NCBI RefSeq assembly: GCF_014641595.1
Contig: NZ_BMIA01000002.1
Location: 310,001 to 374,000, forward strand
DNA length: 64,000 nt
Direction: 5' to 3'
Source: Dyadobacter endophyticus
GTDB lineage: Bacteria; Bacteroidota; Bacteroidia; Cytophagales; Spirosomataceae
The notes under the pieces are model-generated. The model saw nothing but the letters and a program-made list of their open reading frames with translations. It was not told where the DNA came from and ran no database searches. This document shows, piece by piece, positions 19,306-28,383 of this stretch (position 1 is the stretch's first letter; each line of letters begins with the position of its first letter). Made by a program: the position numbers and the translations under genes.

Positions 19306-19534
19306 AAGCCAAAGCTTAAATTTGTAGTTACTGGCTTTTGTGTGGATTTTGACATTGATTTGCACAGATACCACAATTAAATGCAATTAGGCATCCACTT
19401 TAACAGCCGGTGCGTCCTGTTTAACAACCCTTCATGCTTCATTGGGTATCGCTCAACTATGGTTAGTCGGGGAGCACCACCTCCATTATATCCTGAATTC
19501 AGAAAAATTTCAATCTATTTGTGTGAATGTGCCG

Positions 19535-19577
19535 ACTTGGCGGCCGACCCGCAGAGTACAGAAAAACGACCGAATAA
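19535..19577 (+). repeat. Dispersed island repeat, copy 3
   Basis: ACTTG at 19535 and AGTACAGAAAAACGACCGAA at 19555, spacing 20 nt. It lies just upstream of gene remnant B (19590-19830). Confidence 0.65.
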
Positions 19578-19589
19578 ATCGAAAGGATA

Positions 19590-19830
19590 AGATTCTACAA
19601 TAGCGGCAAAATTCATGTGGACGTCTAGGCGATGCCAGACAAGCTGCCTGAAAAGCTTTGGGGAAGACGATACCGGGCTGATTTGCCGGAGTGTTGCCTA
19701 GGACAGTCGTCCGGCTAGCGCGCATCTCGCCCGGATATGGTTAGAAAAGGATACGGCTAAAAATGCCATGGAGCTGGCCAGGTATCGGCAGCAGCTGCAA
19801 AGGCATGCTTAGATACAGGAAAGGAGAAAG
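19590..19830 (+). pseudogene. Gene remnant B (degenerate copy of the 9250-9575 fragment)
   Basis: The sequence matches the fragment at 9250-9575 over about 200 nt. For example, AAAAATGCCATGGAGCTGGC and GGTATCGGCAGCAGCTGC are shared, as is the block around GAAGACGATA. It is interrupted by stop codons and small deletions. It encodes nothing intact. Confidence 0.65.
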
Positions 19831-19866
19831 GAATGAGCTGGGATGGTAAAGACTTTTATTTTAACC

Positions 19867-20325
19867 CTACCTAGGAGTTCCGTTAGTTTTTATACTGGCG
19901 TCGAATGGATCATTAACCATTAGCGTAGCTTTATACAGCGTATCTAATCTGTTTTCTCTTTTAGGTAAAAGAAGCTCATCGAAGGTGACTTCATCATCAA
20001 CCAATTTTTTCAAAAAGGCTTCGTCAAAATTTTTGTATTGGCCAGACCATCCACTTCCTTGATCTCCACATAGTGACAATAGCTTTCTGGTTGGGCTGAA
20101 ATTTAATATAATCCCAGCTTTTTGCACTACTTCGTAATATTCCTTGTCTTTACTACTTTCATTATAAAAGCCGTATAGCTTTTTTATCGCATCTCTCTCT
20201 GTTTGCGCTTGTGGCATTTTACGATCAAAATATGAAGTGTCCACAGCGGGATCTAAATCGTCATTACAAGCAGCAAAAAATACAATAAACATGACGGATA
20301 GCATAATTTTTATTACATTTTTCAT
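19867..20325 (-). CDS. Putative lipoprotein
   Basis: A 152-residue protein starting MKNVIKIMLSVMFIVFFAAC, with a lipobox (FFAAC) and an acidic tether (NDDLDPAVD) after the Cys, typical of Bacteroidota surface or periplasmic lipoproteins. The in-frame extension to 20382 is rejected because the inner ATG begins the signal peptide. No domain is recognised. It lies 3' of a truncated outer-membrane barrel on the same strand, with a 115-nt gap. Confidence 0.7.
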   Translation of the reverse strand: MKNVIKIMLSVMFIVFFAACNDDLDPAVDTSYFDRKMPQAQTERDAIKKLYGFYNESSKDKEYYEVVQKAGIILNFSPTRKLLSLCGDQGSGWSGQYKNFDEAFLKKLVDDEVTFDELLLPKRENRLDTLYKATLMVNDPFDASIKTNGTPR

Positions 20326-20440
20326 GATATGGCTGAAATAACTTGTTCGTGACAAAAGTATGTTATAAATGGTTACATTCAACGCATCTATGTTATCGTA
20401 ATTTTATTTTCGTCCAATAGGTAGGCGGGAATACCCTTTT

Positions 20441-20983
20441 CTAAAAAGATCTTCCAATACAAAAAGCAAATTGGGGGAATAACACGTCTCCATTAGTGTC
20501 ACCTTGCAGGCCGGTATGAAGACCAAACGAAATTTTTCTATTTGGGGAATAATTCATGAATAATCGAATTAATCCGCCAAGTGAATAGGTGCTTTGAGGC
20601 GTGGTATTTTCGGCTAGCATTACAGGGAAAGGCAAACCGGTTCCAGCGGGATAGTAAGTTGCCAAACTGTTAGGCATAGATGACGACTGGTAGCGAAAGA
20701 GAACACCAGTCTTGATACCAAGGGTTATGTATTCGGAGCGTACAAAACTATATCCCGCTATTCCAGCGAGTTGAATCCCTGCAACTGTGTACCTGTATGA
20801 AATGTCATGTTTTTTCTGATTTTGATCAACATAAGCCTCCGGATACTCTCCGTTGTGAATACTGCTTCCGGCTTCGATTGACCAAAGAAGCCTTTTCCTT
20901 ATATACTTTTCAAACTCGAAGCCTTGAATTACCCCATTTAAATCTCCTGTGCCGTGGCCAGAAAATCCAAATGAAGCCCTCAC
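20441..20983 (-). pseudogene. Outer-membrane beta-barrel protein, probably 5'-truncated
   Basis: The 180-codon frame shows alternating amphipathic strands and ends in a terminal aromatic (CIGRSF), like an outer-membrane barrel. It lacks any signal peptide. Reading upstream, the frame stays open only to a stop near 21050 and has no ATG (the first usable codon is GTG at 20983). The 5' part of the gene therefore seems lost where remnant C begins. No specific family is recognised. Confidence 0.5.
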
Positions 20984-21169
20984 TGTTCTATTTGGTAAAT
21001 TGACTTCCTGTGTAAGTACCCATTTGTTCAGGCAATTTTTCAGATAGCGATTTGGTCATTTAGCAGGTCCTCTGCGAAAGCTCTTTCTGCAGGCTCCTGG
21101 TATTCGCGCTTACAGGCTGAAACCTGATTTGGCTCCACTCTTTTACATCCCCCAAAAACTCATTTCCCT

Positions 21170-21350
21170 GTCCTTTCCTCTATCCAATCCCTGCCCGCAC
21201 AGCTGTTTCCGGTTCCCGGCCCTACCGCTTTTTTGCCGGTGTCACTTTCCAGTCATTTCCGCGCATGACTAACGCCGGTCGGGCCACTGGCCTGGACAAT
21301 ATTTCGACAGATCAGCTCAATACCATCTTCCAAGCTTTTCGGGTAAGCGG
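21170..21350 (-). pseudogene. Gene remnant C (inverted degenerate copy of the 9250-9575 fragment)
   Basis: Read on the minus strand, the sequence follows the 9250-9575 fragment: AAGCTTGGAAGATGGTATTG, a GAGCTGATCTG block, GGCCAGTGGCCCGACCGGCG, then GGAAACAGCTGTGCGGGCAG. Many substitutions and stops are present. It abuts the truncated barrel gene, suggesting the rearrangement that brought it there also removed the barrel's start. Confidence 0.6.
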
Positions 21351-21446
21351 GCACCCTAGGGTTGGATAATGCGATAAATAAGGCCGAGCCGATTAATGGT
21401 AGATTTTCAAGCAAAAGGGTGATGCCAGTTCTTCAGAATACTCCAA

Positions 21447-22079
21447 CTAGTGAAAATACAAAGATAGTCCAAGCCGAAAACGATTGTCTCTAATCATACC
21501 ATTTGTTTGTGAATCTACAATGATCGGCAAGTTATATTGCGCCTGCAATCCCATGTATTTTCCGATTCGCAGGCTTAAGCCAAGGGCTCCAAACATGACG
21601 TAATTATTGGTGTTGATAGAAATGTTGTCACCTGAAAATCCATCACTTGCTTTAAATTCTCCAAAGTTATAACCTGATGACAATTGCAAAAATGGAGTAA
21701 AACGAAACGGCAACACATAATACCGGGCATACACCTCTGGTGTGAAAGCATATTCCCTTATCCCTCCACGTTTCAGGCTCCCCCAACTATTTCTCTGCTT
21801 AGAAAATCGACTTGCCACAGACAACTGGACCCCAACCGCCATGCGGTCAGCGACTAAATACCCCGCTTGGGGTGTCAGAGACCAACCTGCTTTTTGCCTA
21901 CTATTGTTCGCAGAACCGTTTAGTGAAAAAGTAAAAGCTCCTTTCTTTAAGTTTTTATAAGTAGGAGTGTCTATGGATTCACCAATGTTATTGGAATCTC
22001 CGCTCCGCTGTGCGAATAAATTGCCGGAAAATATCAAGATAGTAGCAAGAAAGAAAATGGATGTTCTTTTCATAATCAA
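21447..22079 (-). CDS. Outer-membrane beta-barrel protein (OMP_b-brl / porin-like)
   Basis: A 210-residue protein with a signal peptide (MKRTSIFFLATILIFSGNLFAQ; the initial ATG could be at 22079 or 22073). It has an eight-stranded-barrel-like pattern (TPQAGYLVADRMAVGVQLS..., LGLSLRIGKYMGLQAQYNLP) and ends in a terminal aromatic LSLYFH. It starts 29 nt after the TonB receptor gene on the same strand, so the DUF4249 / receptor / barrel set looks like one operon. Cargo unknown. Confidence 0.75.
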   Translation of the reverse strand: MIMKRTSIFFLATILIFSGNLFAQRSGDSNNIGESIDTPTYKNLKKGAFTFSLNGSANNSRQKAGWSLTPQAGYLVADRMAVGVQLSVASRFSKQRNSWGSLKRGGIREYAFTPEVYARYYVLPFRFTPFLQLSSGYNFGEFKASDGFSGDNISINTNNYVMFGALGLSLRIGKYMGLQAQYNLPIIVDSQTNGMIRDNRFRLGLSLYFH

Positions 22080-22108
22080 TATAAGTAACTGTTGAGAATA
22101 CTTTTAAG

Positions 22109-24430
22109 TTAAAATCTTAGCGTGTAGCCAATATAAGGCAGTATTGGTAAAAATGAAACTTGCTTTACAGTAATCCCGATTGGTACAAAATCCTTATTCC
22201 GTTCGGTCTTTAGATCAAGATATAGAGGATTTCTTCTATTATATGCATTGTACAGGCCCAACCGTAGGTCGGCATTCCGCTTGTGAGGAGTTACTAGCGA
22301 TTTGCTTGCGCCAATGTCCAGCCGGTGAAACGCAGGCATTCTCCCGTTGTTCCTTTTATCATATATAAACCTGGGGCCGCCGCTGTCCTCAGTAATAAAA
22401 GCTCCTTCGGGCAAAGTAACAGCATGTCCTGTCTGGTAAACAAAGCTGGCACTTAATTTCCATTTTGCCCCGATGGCATAGTTTGTTGTTATGGCTAAAT
22501 TGTGCCGTCTGTCATATTTCATGGGATACCACGTCGCGTTGTTGATTTCTGAAAACTTCCTTTCTGATTTCGACAGGGTGTACGAAACCCATCCATTGAG
22601 CTTCCCAGCCTTTTTACGGAGCATTAATTCCAATCCTTTCGCGCGCCCTACGCCGTTTTTTATGACAATATCATCCCAGGATCCAGCTAATAAACCTGTG
22701 AAATTGGTGCCATCAGGGTAATCTATCAGGTTTTTCATCTTTGTTGTATAAACTTCAAGCGAAAAATCCAGGCCCTGGAGAGGGAAGGTTTTATAAACTC
22801 CGACTGATATCTGATTGCTTCTCGACGGCACTACCTTGGCTGTAGAAGGAAGCCACGCGTCATAACCAAACCCAAAGCCGTTATTGGTGAGCAGGTGAAC
22901 ATATTGATTCATAATCGTGTATCCGCCCTTGACTGACCAGTTTGCTGGAAGTGTCCAGTTTAATCCCAAGCGCGGTTCTGGATTAGAAAACGTACGATCT
23001 CCCACATGATATATGCTATACCGAAGACCCGGATTAAGGCGCAATGCTGGCGTAATGGCTATAAAAGCATCAATATAGAAGTCCAATTGCGTCGCTGAAA
23101 ATCTTTCCTTTTTGGCGTTATACAGAGAGTCATTGTAATTGCTTTCAGTAACAAAGGGGCTAAAGCAGTGTCTGGTTAGGTCCATACCGAACTTCAGATT
23201 TGTACGATTATTCAGGAAGTAGTCAAATTGAACCTTACTACCTAAATCCGTTATCCCAGCATTGGTGTTTCGATATAGATTAACAGTTTCAATATTCGGG
23301 TTGATGTCTTCAAAGTTATTAGTCAATTCACTAGTATACTTGGAATAGAGCAAAATAAATCTGGCAAAAATCTTTTCAGAGAAAACCTTGCTGTAGCGAA
23401 GGGTCGCGGTGGTGTTTCCCCAATTATTTCCCATCGCTGATTCGGTCTCGCGCCCGGCATTAGCGCTCCATTCGCTGTAAGTAAAGTGGTCAAATCCATT
23501 ATAGAGGCTCAGATACACTTGGTCCGTTTTGTTAATCTGATAGTTGAGTTTTGCGTTCAGATCGTAAAAACGATACTTCCGGGTTTCGCCGTGTCCGTTT
23601 GATTTCTTTGACTGCAACAAGGAAGAAAGCCCCAGTGTAGAAACTCTTCCCGATACAATAAATGAAGCTTTGTTCTTGATGATCGGTCCTTCTAATGTCA
23701 GATTTTGATTGAGGATGCCGATGCCCACTTCCCCACCAAACTTTTGGTTGTTCCCATCTTTCATGGTAAGGTCGATCACCGACGCAAGCCGGCCGCCATA
23801 TCTGGCTGGAAATGCGCCTTTGTATAAATCAACTGATCTCAAAGAACTTGGGTTGAAGACCGAAAAGAATCCTCCCAAGTGCGTAACATTGTAAACGGGG
23901 GCTTCATCCAGCAAAATCAAATTTTGATCGGGTGTCCCACCCCGAACATATAAGCCTGCACTACCCTCCGTGCCCGTAGATACGCCAGGTGTAAAGCTTA
24001 ACGCCTTTAGTATGTCCACTTCCCCCAACAAAGCAGGTATCAACTTTAATTTATCCATCGAAATTGATAAACTCCCGATCGGCGCATCTATGTTTCTATT
24101 TTCTTTCACCGTTACTTCTTCTAGCTCATTGGCCTGCTTGAGTCTGATCTCCAGAGGAAATTTATGCCCTGTAAAATTCTTGATGTACAGGGAGGTGTAT
24201 CCAACAAAGCTGACCTTGAGGGAGTGATTACCTGATGGCACTTCCAGACTGAAAAAGCCATAGGAATTTGTTTGTACTCCAGTTTGAGACAAACTGTCTT
24301 TTATCGTAGCGCCGACAAGGAGTTCACCGTTCGCTTCATCACGCACGGTTCCACTGACAATAATTTTCTGAGAAAAGGTGGCATACGTACTTGCAACGAA
24401 GAGAATGAACATTAAAAAATACTTTGTCAT
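22109..24430 (-). CDS. TonB-dependent receptor with carboxypeptidase-like regulatory domain
   Basis: A 773-residue outer-membrane receptor. A signal peptide is followed by a carboxypeptidase-D-like beta-sandwich (VSGTVRDEANGELLVGATI..., about 25-105). A plug domain comes next (LYVRGGTPDQNLILLDEAPVYN near 155-185, typical of this subgroup) and then a 22-strand-type barrel ending GYTLRF. It imports an unknown ligand with energy from TonB. The start overlaps the stop of the upstream DUF4249 gene by 4 nt, so they are coupled. This receptor/DUF4249 pairing is common in Bacteroidota and differs from SusC/SusD. Confidence 0.92.
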   Translation of the reverse strand: MTKYFLMFILFVASTYATFSQKIIVSGTVRDEANGELLVGATIKDSLSQTGVQTNSYGFFSLEVPSGNHSLKVSFVGYTSLYIKNFTGHKFPLEIRLKQANELEEVTVKENRNIDAPIGSLSISMDKLKLIPALLGEVDILKALSFTPGVSTGTEGSAGLYVRGGTPDQNLILLDEAPVYNVTHLGGFFSVFNPSSLRSVDLYKGAFPARYGGRLASVIDLTMKDGNNQKFGGEVGIGILNQNLTLEGPIIKNKASFIVSGRVSTLGLSSLLQSKKSNGHGETRKYRFYDLNAKLNYQINKTDQVYLSLYNGFDHFTYSEWSANAGRETESAMGNNWGNTTATLRYSKVFSEKIFARFILLYSKYTSELTNNFEDINPNIETVNLYRNTNAGITDLGSKVQFDYFLNNRTNLKFGMDLTRHCFSPFVTESNYNDSLYNAKKERFSATQLDFYIDAFIAITPALRLNPGLRYSIYHVGDRTFSNPEPRLGLNWTLPANWSVKGGYTIMNQYVHLLTNNGFGFGYDAWLPSTAKVVPSRSNQISVGVYKTFPLQGLDFSLEVYTTKMKNLIDYPDGTNFTGLLAGSWDDIVIKNGVGRAKGLELMLRKKAGKLNGWVSYTLSKSERKFSEINNATWYPMKYDRRHNLAITTNYAIGAKWKLSASFVYQTGHAVTLPEGAFITEDSGGPRFIYDKRNNGRMPAFHRLDIGASKSLVTPHKRNADLRLGLYNAYNRRNPLYLDLKTERNKDFVPIGITVKQVSFLPILPYIGYTLRF

Positions 24431-25368
24431 GGTATTTCTATCGTCTTTTCGTTGGAAGCAAAAATTAGCCCATAGCCATTTTTAATATTAGTTAAAGCTC
24501 TTTGCGGAGGAAGCACGAGATGATCGACGCCTTCGGGTTGGTCGTGTTCTATTTTAGCATAATCAAATGCTTCTTTTGTAACGGCTTGAACTCTCATAGT
24601 AACCTTTGAAGCCCACTGCGGATTATTTAGAGCTCCTTTGCCCGTTTGGATATAGAATTTTATTGGAATTTTAGGATCAGGTAAGCATGTATTTTTCATC
24701 AAAAAGGCAGACGCGAAACGATCGAAAGTAATTCCCGCAACTTCACTGTAGTAAGTTGAGATTTTCTCATCAGCCCAAGTATGGCAATCCTCTTCCTTGG
24801 CAGGTATATTGTCTGTTGCACCGTACAGATTAGCCGATACGGTATCTTTCTCGTAATAAGATAAAAATAGTAGCGAGAAGTATTTTTCAACATCGCGATC
24901 CTGTTCAGTAAAGTGCAAGCTTATTAAATCCTGAGGCGTCTGCTGGTTGATTTCACCAGGAACATTTCGGATTCTTACTACTGAGACATCTGGTAGATCC
25001 AAAGGAACCGTTATTGGAGCTGATTCTGCGGTTGGTAGCATCGGGGCTGATGCTTTTACCACGTAGGTCGCTCCCGCTTCTATCATAAGATCTGATACGT
25101 AAACACCCTTCTCTTCAGCCAATGGAGACAATTCAATATATTCGTTGCCATTCTTTAATAACACTACGTTTGCATTCGCAACCCTGACCTCCTTCGGGAT
25201 AGCTCCAACAGGATTGAAGGTTTTGGTTACCTGTATTTTAATGGGGGATCCAGCCCTAAGTTTGCCCCATAAAACCAGCTTGTCGCCTGAGTAGGGGATA
25301 TGAAGATCAAGGTTCGTCTCTTTGCAACCAGCTACAAACAGTAACAGTAAAAAGCATACAAACTTCAT
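24427..25368 (-). CDS. DUF4249 lipoprotein, partner of TonB receptor
   Basis: A 313-residue lipoprotein (MKFVCFLLLLFVAGCKE, lipobox VAGC) with the DUF4249 architecture: an N-terminal beta domain (DKLVLWGKLRAGSPIKIQVTKTF...) and a second part with conserved aromatic residues (about 165-300). It is thought to sit at the cell surface with its receptor. It is the first gene of a three-gene operon with the TonB receptor and a small barrel. The promoter should lie in 25369-25500, but no consensus box pair was fixed there. Confidence 0.88.
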   Translation of the reverse strand: MKFVCFLLLLFVAGCKETNLDLHIPYSGDKLVLWGKLRAGSPIKIQVTKTFNPVGAIPKEVRVANANVVLLKNGNEYIELSPLAEEKGVYVSDLMIEAGATYVVKASAPMLPTAESAPITVPLDLPDVSVVRIRNVPGEINQQTPQDLISLHFTEQDRDVEKYFSLLFLSYYEKDTVSANLYGATDNIPAKEEDCHTWADEKISTYYSEVAGITFDRFASAFLMKNTCLPDPKIPIKFYIQTGKGALNNPQWASKVTMRVQAVTKEAFDYAKIEHDQPEGVDHLVLPPQRALTNIKNGYGLIFASNEKTIEIP

Positions 25369-25693
25369 GTATCAAAATATTTAACTAGACGAATATTAGA
25401 TATTATAATCAGGGCATTTATATAACTCGCTGTGCAATTGAAATTTAAAGAAAAGAAGATTGTACATTATCCTGTATTCGATAAGTTAATATAGGTTTAA
25501 ATCAGTACTACAATTCGCATCTCGGAGCCAATTTCAGTAAATTTTTGGCTATTGCCAAATCAGTTTCTCGGGACGAAAGCAATGCTGATGCCATTTCAAA
25601 TTTCATCTCAATAATCCTAAAATGTCTGATACGCAGATCTTTACTTTTATGTTTGGCCGAATCCATGTCGCTAGATTCACAAAACTGGTTGTT

Positions 25694-26340
25694 TCATAAG
25701 CTTCGTTCCGGATATTCAAGCCTAGTTGTAGTTCGAAAGAGGTTTAGGTGCGTTTCAACAGATATTGCTAATCCCTTAGAGATTCCGTAGGTGACTCCAA
25801 AAAAAGGTGATAGGCCGTATGCTGAAACATTTTCGTTTTTGTTGGTTTTCTGGGCGCCTGAATTTGTAAACACGCCCGCTTTGTCATGGTATAATTTGTA
25901 TACCGCGTCGGAGCCGAAGATGATCTTCGCCCTTTTGGAAAGTATTGTTTTACTCCATTCCTTACCAATCCTTGTCTCAATTGCAAAGTTATGGCTATCG
26001 TTGTAATCTGAACTATCAGCAAGTCCAGTAGTTTGGGCCTTGGAGATAGTATTGCTATAAAAAGATAGTTTTAGACGATGCGCATTTAGACCCATCTTTC
26101 CGTACTTTTTTGCCAAAAAACTTGCACCCGCACTGCCGTCTAGAATGTTTTTAATATTTGGAAAGATAATATAGCCAATTTCCCATTTTGCCGTTGTATC
26201 GAGTTTCGTTTGAGCGATTGCTGTGAGAAACTACTAAGGCATGCTACAAGAACAAATGGATTCCAGAATTGGACTTTGTTTTTTTGAAAAATAAAAGTCT
26301 TATCTGATTTTTTGAGATAGATTTTTGAAAAAAAATTCAC
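25694..26340 (-). pseudogene. Outer-membrane protein gene broken by frameshift
   Basis: The 5' frame (26340 to about 26240) encodes a signal-peptide-like start (FWNPFVLVACLSSFSQQ). The mature part continues in another frame as AQTKLDTTAKWEIGYIIFPN and then a barrel-like stretch ending near 25694. Joining them needs a frameshift near 26220-26240, since the mature frame has two stops just upstream. Family is not recognised. The stretch 25500-25690 after its stop holds no clear gene. Confidence 0.5.
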
Positions 26341-26934
26341 AGTTTGGAATTTTAAAAGTGTCTATTTAAAGCTATGACAGAAACCTTCGTTTATGTTGCG
26401 GTATGAGCAACTGAGACCAATTTGGCCCAAGTGTCCAGTTGATTTACACTACATTAGTGACTGCTAGGATGCAGTACCGGTGCTTTGTGTATAGAAGTAT
26501 TGATGTTGGGTGCTGAAGAACTTTTGCAAAAAAATAGAAATAGTTTGAATTTGTTAAAATCGGTGACATATTTTTGAAAAAAATATGCTGGATCGCTATT
26601 TGTCTGATTTGCAACGTGTTGTATTTTGCTCATGCTTGTGTGACCACTCAAATCTAACGAGAAGAGCCTAAAACGTAGTGACTACATTGGGCTGAGCACG
26701 GTACTGCGGGTGTCACTCTAGTACGATCTAGGTTAATGATGAGGATGTTTGTTATTGTCAAACGACGCGGGGCTAGTTGATAGGCGAAAAGGTGTCGAAT
26801 AACTAAGGTTCGTAACGAATGCAGATAGACCCGTTAATACAGTTCTTACCCGTATTCTTGTTAAGTGGTGTTTGTGTGTAAATTGATGAATTTTTGTCAG
26901 CCTAACATTGTAATCTTAAATTTAATTCGGTCCA
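26341..26934. other. No gene seen
   Basis: AT-rich sequence without a supported open frame or clear hairpin on either strand. It appears to be decayed island DNA. Confidence 0.5.
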
Positions 26935-27084
26935 TTAAGGCGACATCCCTTTTGTTTTTTTCCAATATCGATCAATAAGTTGAGTGGGGCTTCTTCCGTC
27001 ACCGATTTCTAAATACAGATCTATTTCTTCAATCACATCTACTTTTCTTTGAAGAGATAAAATACAGTAGAGGACGCAATCCAC
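26935..27084 (-). pseudogene. Short coding remnant of unknown family
   Basis: A 49-codon frame (GTG at 27084) encodes a well-formed peptide containing RKVDVIEEIDLYLEIGDG and SPTQLIDRYWKKTKG. Just upstream, on the same strand but broken by stops, is RRYNINVGRLLKN, which looks like a helix-turn-helix piece. Together they suggest the end of a decayed gene spanning about 26935-27180. No family is named. Confidence 0.35.
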
Positions 27085-27169
27085 ATGTCTTGGCCAAATC
27101 TAGGCGTTTTCTTAAAATTAATTTTTTAGAAGTCGCCCAACATTGATATTGTATCGTCGAGCGATGCTA

Positions 27170-27610
27170 TCACGGCCGTGTTAATTTTATTGTAGTCGGA
27201 ATGTTGTTGCCTATGTTATCATAATCGACAATTATTTTGACAGTCAACGTATCGTCGTTTATTTGTCCGGTAGCATCGTATGACACAGTTTGCCCATTAG
27301 CCAAGATACGAGAAGATTTCACTTTGACAAATCTGTCTTCCGAAACTCTTGCACTATCGAGGACATACCTGTCAGCGTAGTCGTCAAAGTCTCCTTGCAC
27401 TGATTCAAATTTTTGGGCAACCTCGATTCGTAGAAGATTATTTGAGATTCTTTTAAAATCATAGGTAGACGAAACGATCTCGTGACTGCTTTTTTGAATG
27501 TCTGTTTTCCAAGTGCCTACAAACTCTTGAGTTAAGTCTGGGTCAGCTTCGTTTTTTGAGCACGATATTAGAGACAATAAGGCAAATGCAGTGGCAAGTT
27601 TGGTTTTCAT
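27170..27610 (-). CDS. Lipocalin-like lipoprotein
   Basis: A 146-residue lipoprotein (MKTKLATAFALLSLISC, lipobox LISC) with a lipocalin/DUF-type beta-barrel opening: LTQEFVGTWKTD, in which the GTW motif starts the first strand. It carries acidic residues after the Cys. The in-frame extension to 27673 is rejected because the inner ATG starts the signal peptide. Function unknown; related small lipoproteins sit in the periplasm or on the surface. It has no clear operon partner. Confidence 0.75.
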   Translation of the reverse strand: MKTKLATAFALLSLISCSKNEADPDLTQEFVGTWKTDIQKSSHEIVSSTYDFKRISNNLLRIEVAQKFESVQGDFDDYADRYVLDSARVSEDRFVKVKSSRILANGQTVSYDATGQINDDTLTVKIIVDYDNIGNNIPTTIKLTRP

Positions 27611-27867
27611 GTTGAGATGATAGTTACTGTGAATCAATTTATTATCGAGTAAATGAATATCGATTCTTACCAATTTCTGGTGATTAGAAGCGCTAACACG
27701 GCTGCTAAGCTACTGAATTTCTTCGTAGTGCCGATGAGACGTTTTATTACATGAATAGATTGCTGTGTCCGACCATTGCTTTTTAGGCGGCATAGCATGT
27801 GTCTTCCTGCCTATAACTAGTGTAGGCATCCATGTCGTTAGAAGATTGATATTTGAGTGTTTAGCGC

Positions 27868-28131
27868 TTGATCGTTTCCCAGTGGCGGCAAGTTTTCATA
27901 TCGCCAAAACTCAAACTTAGGCTTCCTATCCGGCCGCGGCTTGGTTCCCCTGATGCTGAAAACCGTACTTTGCCTTTTTTTGCCAGCTGGTCCAATCGAC
28001 TCGATGACCTGAAAAAGCCCAGGCAGAAACTGCGTCTTGCGGTCTTTCAGCCAGATGTAGGCAAAGATGTAGAGCACTACCTCTATGATTCCCAGGGGAA
28101 GCGCGTGCTGGTGCCGCTTGGCAGCAAGTAA
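27868..28131 (+). CDS. Doubtful ORF before the mobilisation region
   Basis: An 87-codon frame (SWSNRLDDLKKPRQKLRLAVF...) with no recognisable family. The minus strand carries an overlapping 119-codon frame at 27838-28197, and the sequence does not decide between them. It may be the end of a decayed gene. Listed at low confidence for completeness. Confidence 0.25.
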   Translation: MIVSQWRQVFISPKLKLRLPIRPRLGSPDAENRTLPFFASWSNRLDDLKKPRQKLRLAVFQPDVGKDVEHYLYDSQGKRVLVPLGSK

Positions 28132-28221
28132 AGGCCGTCTGTATTGCAATTTTTCGAACGGAAGCGCACAACTTCTGCTGCTTTCGAATACTTTCAAACA
28201 ATCTCGATTTTCTTAAGACGA

Positions 28222-28320
28222 TTGCAAACACTTGCAAACGGTTACGAACATGGGCTGTGGTTTTCTCCCTAGCCAGCTATCGCCGGTACGTCGCAAAATG
28301 CGACTCCCCGGCGGGCTGGC
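28222..28320 (+). other. Candidate oriT region
   Basis: Just upstream of the mob genes lie two TTGCAAAC direct repeats (28222-28229 and 28232-28239), the inverted repeat GTCGCAAAATGCGAC (28290-28304) and a GC-rich run CCCCGGCGGG. Inverted repeats plus GC-rich flank ahead of a MobC/relaxase pair are usual for an origin of transfer. The nick site cannot be placed. Confidence 0.4.
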
Positions 28321-28383
28321 CATGGGAAAACCCCTGGACCCCTGCTATTCGCCTATCGGCTCATAGCTAAACCAATTAGAGAG

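Noticed and set aside
27838..28197. A 119-codon minus-strand frame overlapping the doubtful plus-strand ORF at 27868.
   Set aside because: Neither strand shows a recognisable family; only the plus-strand version is listed, at low confidence.
28180..28260. Repeated TTGCAAAC words considered as a mini CRISPR array.
   Set aside because: Units are only 8 bp at 10-bp spacing, with no repeat-spacer regularity. No CRISPR array was seen anywhere in the window.
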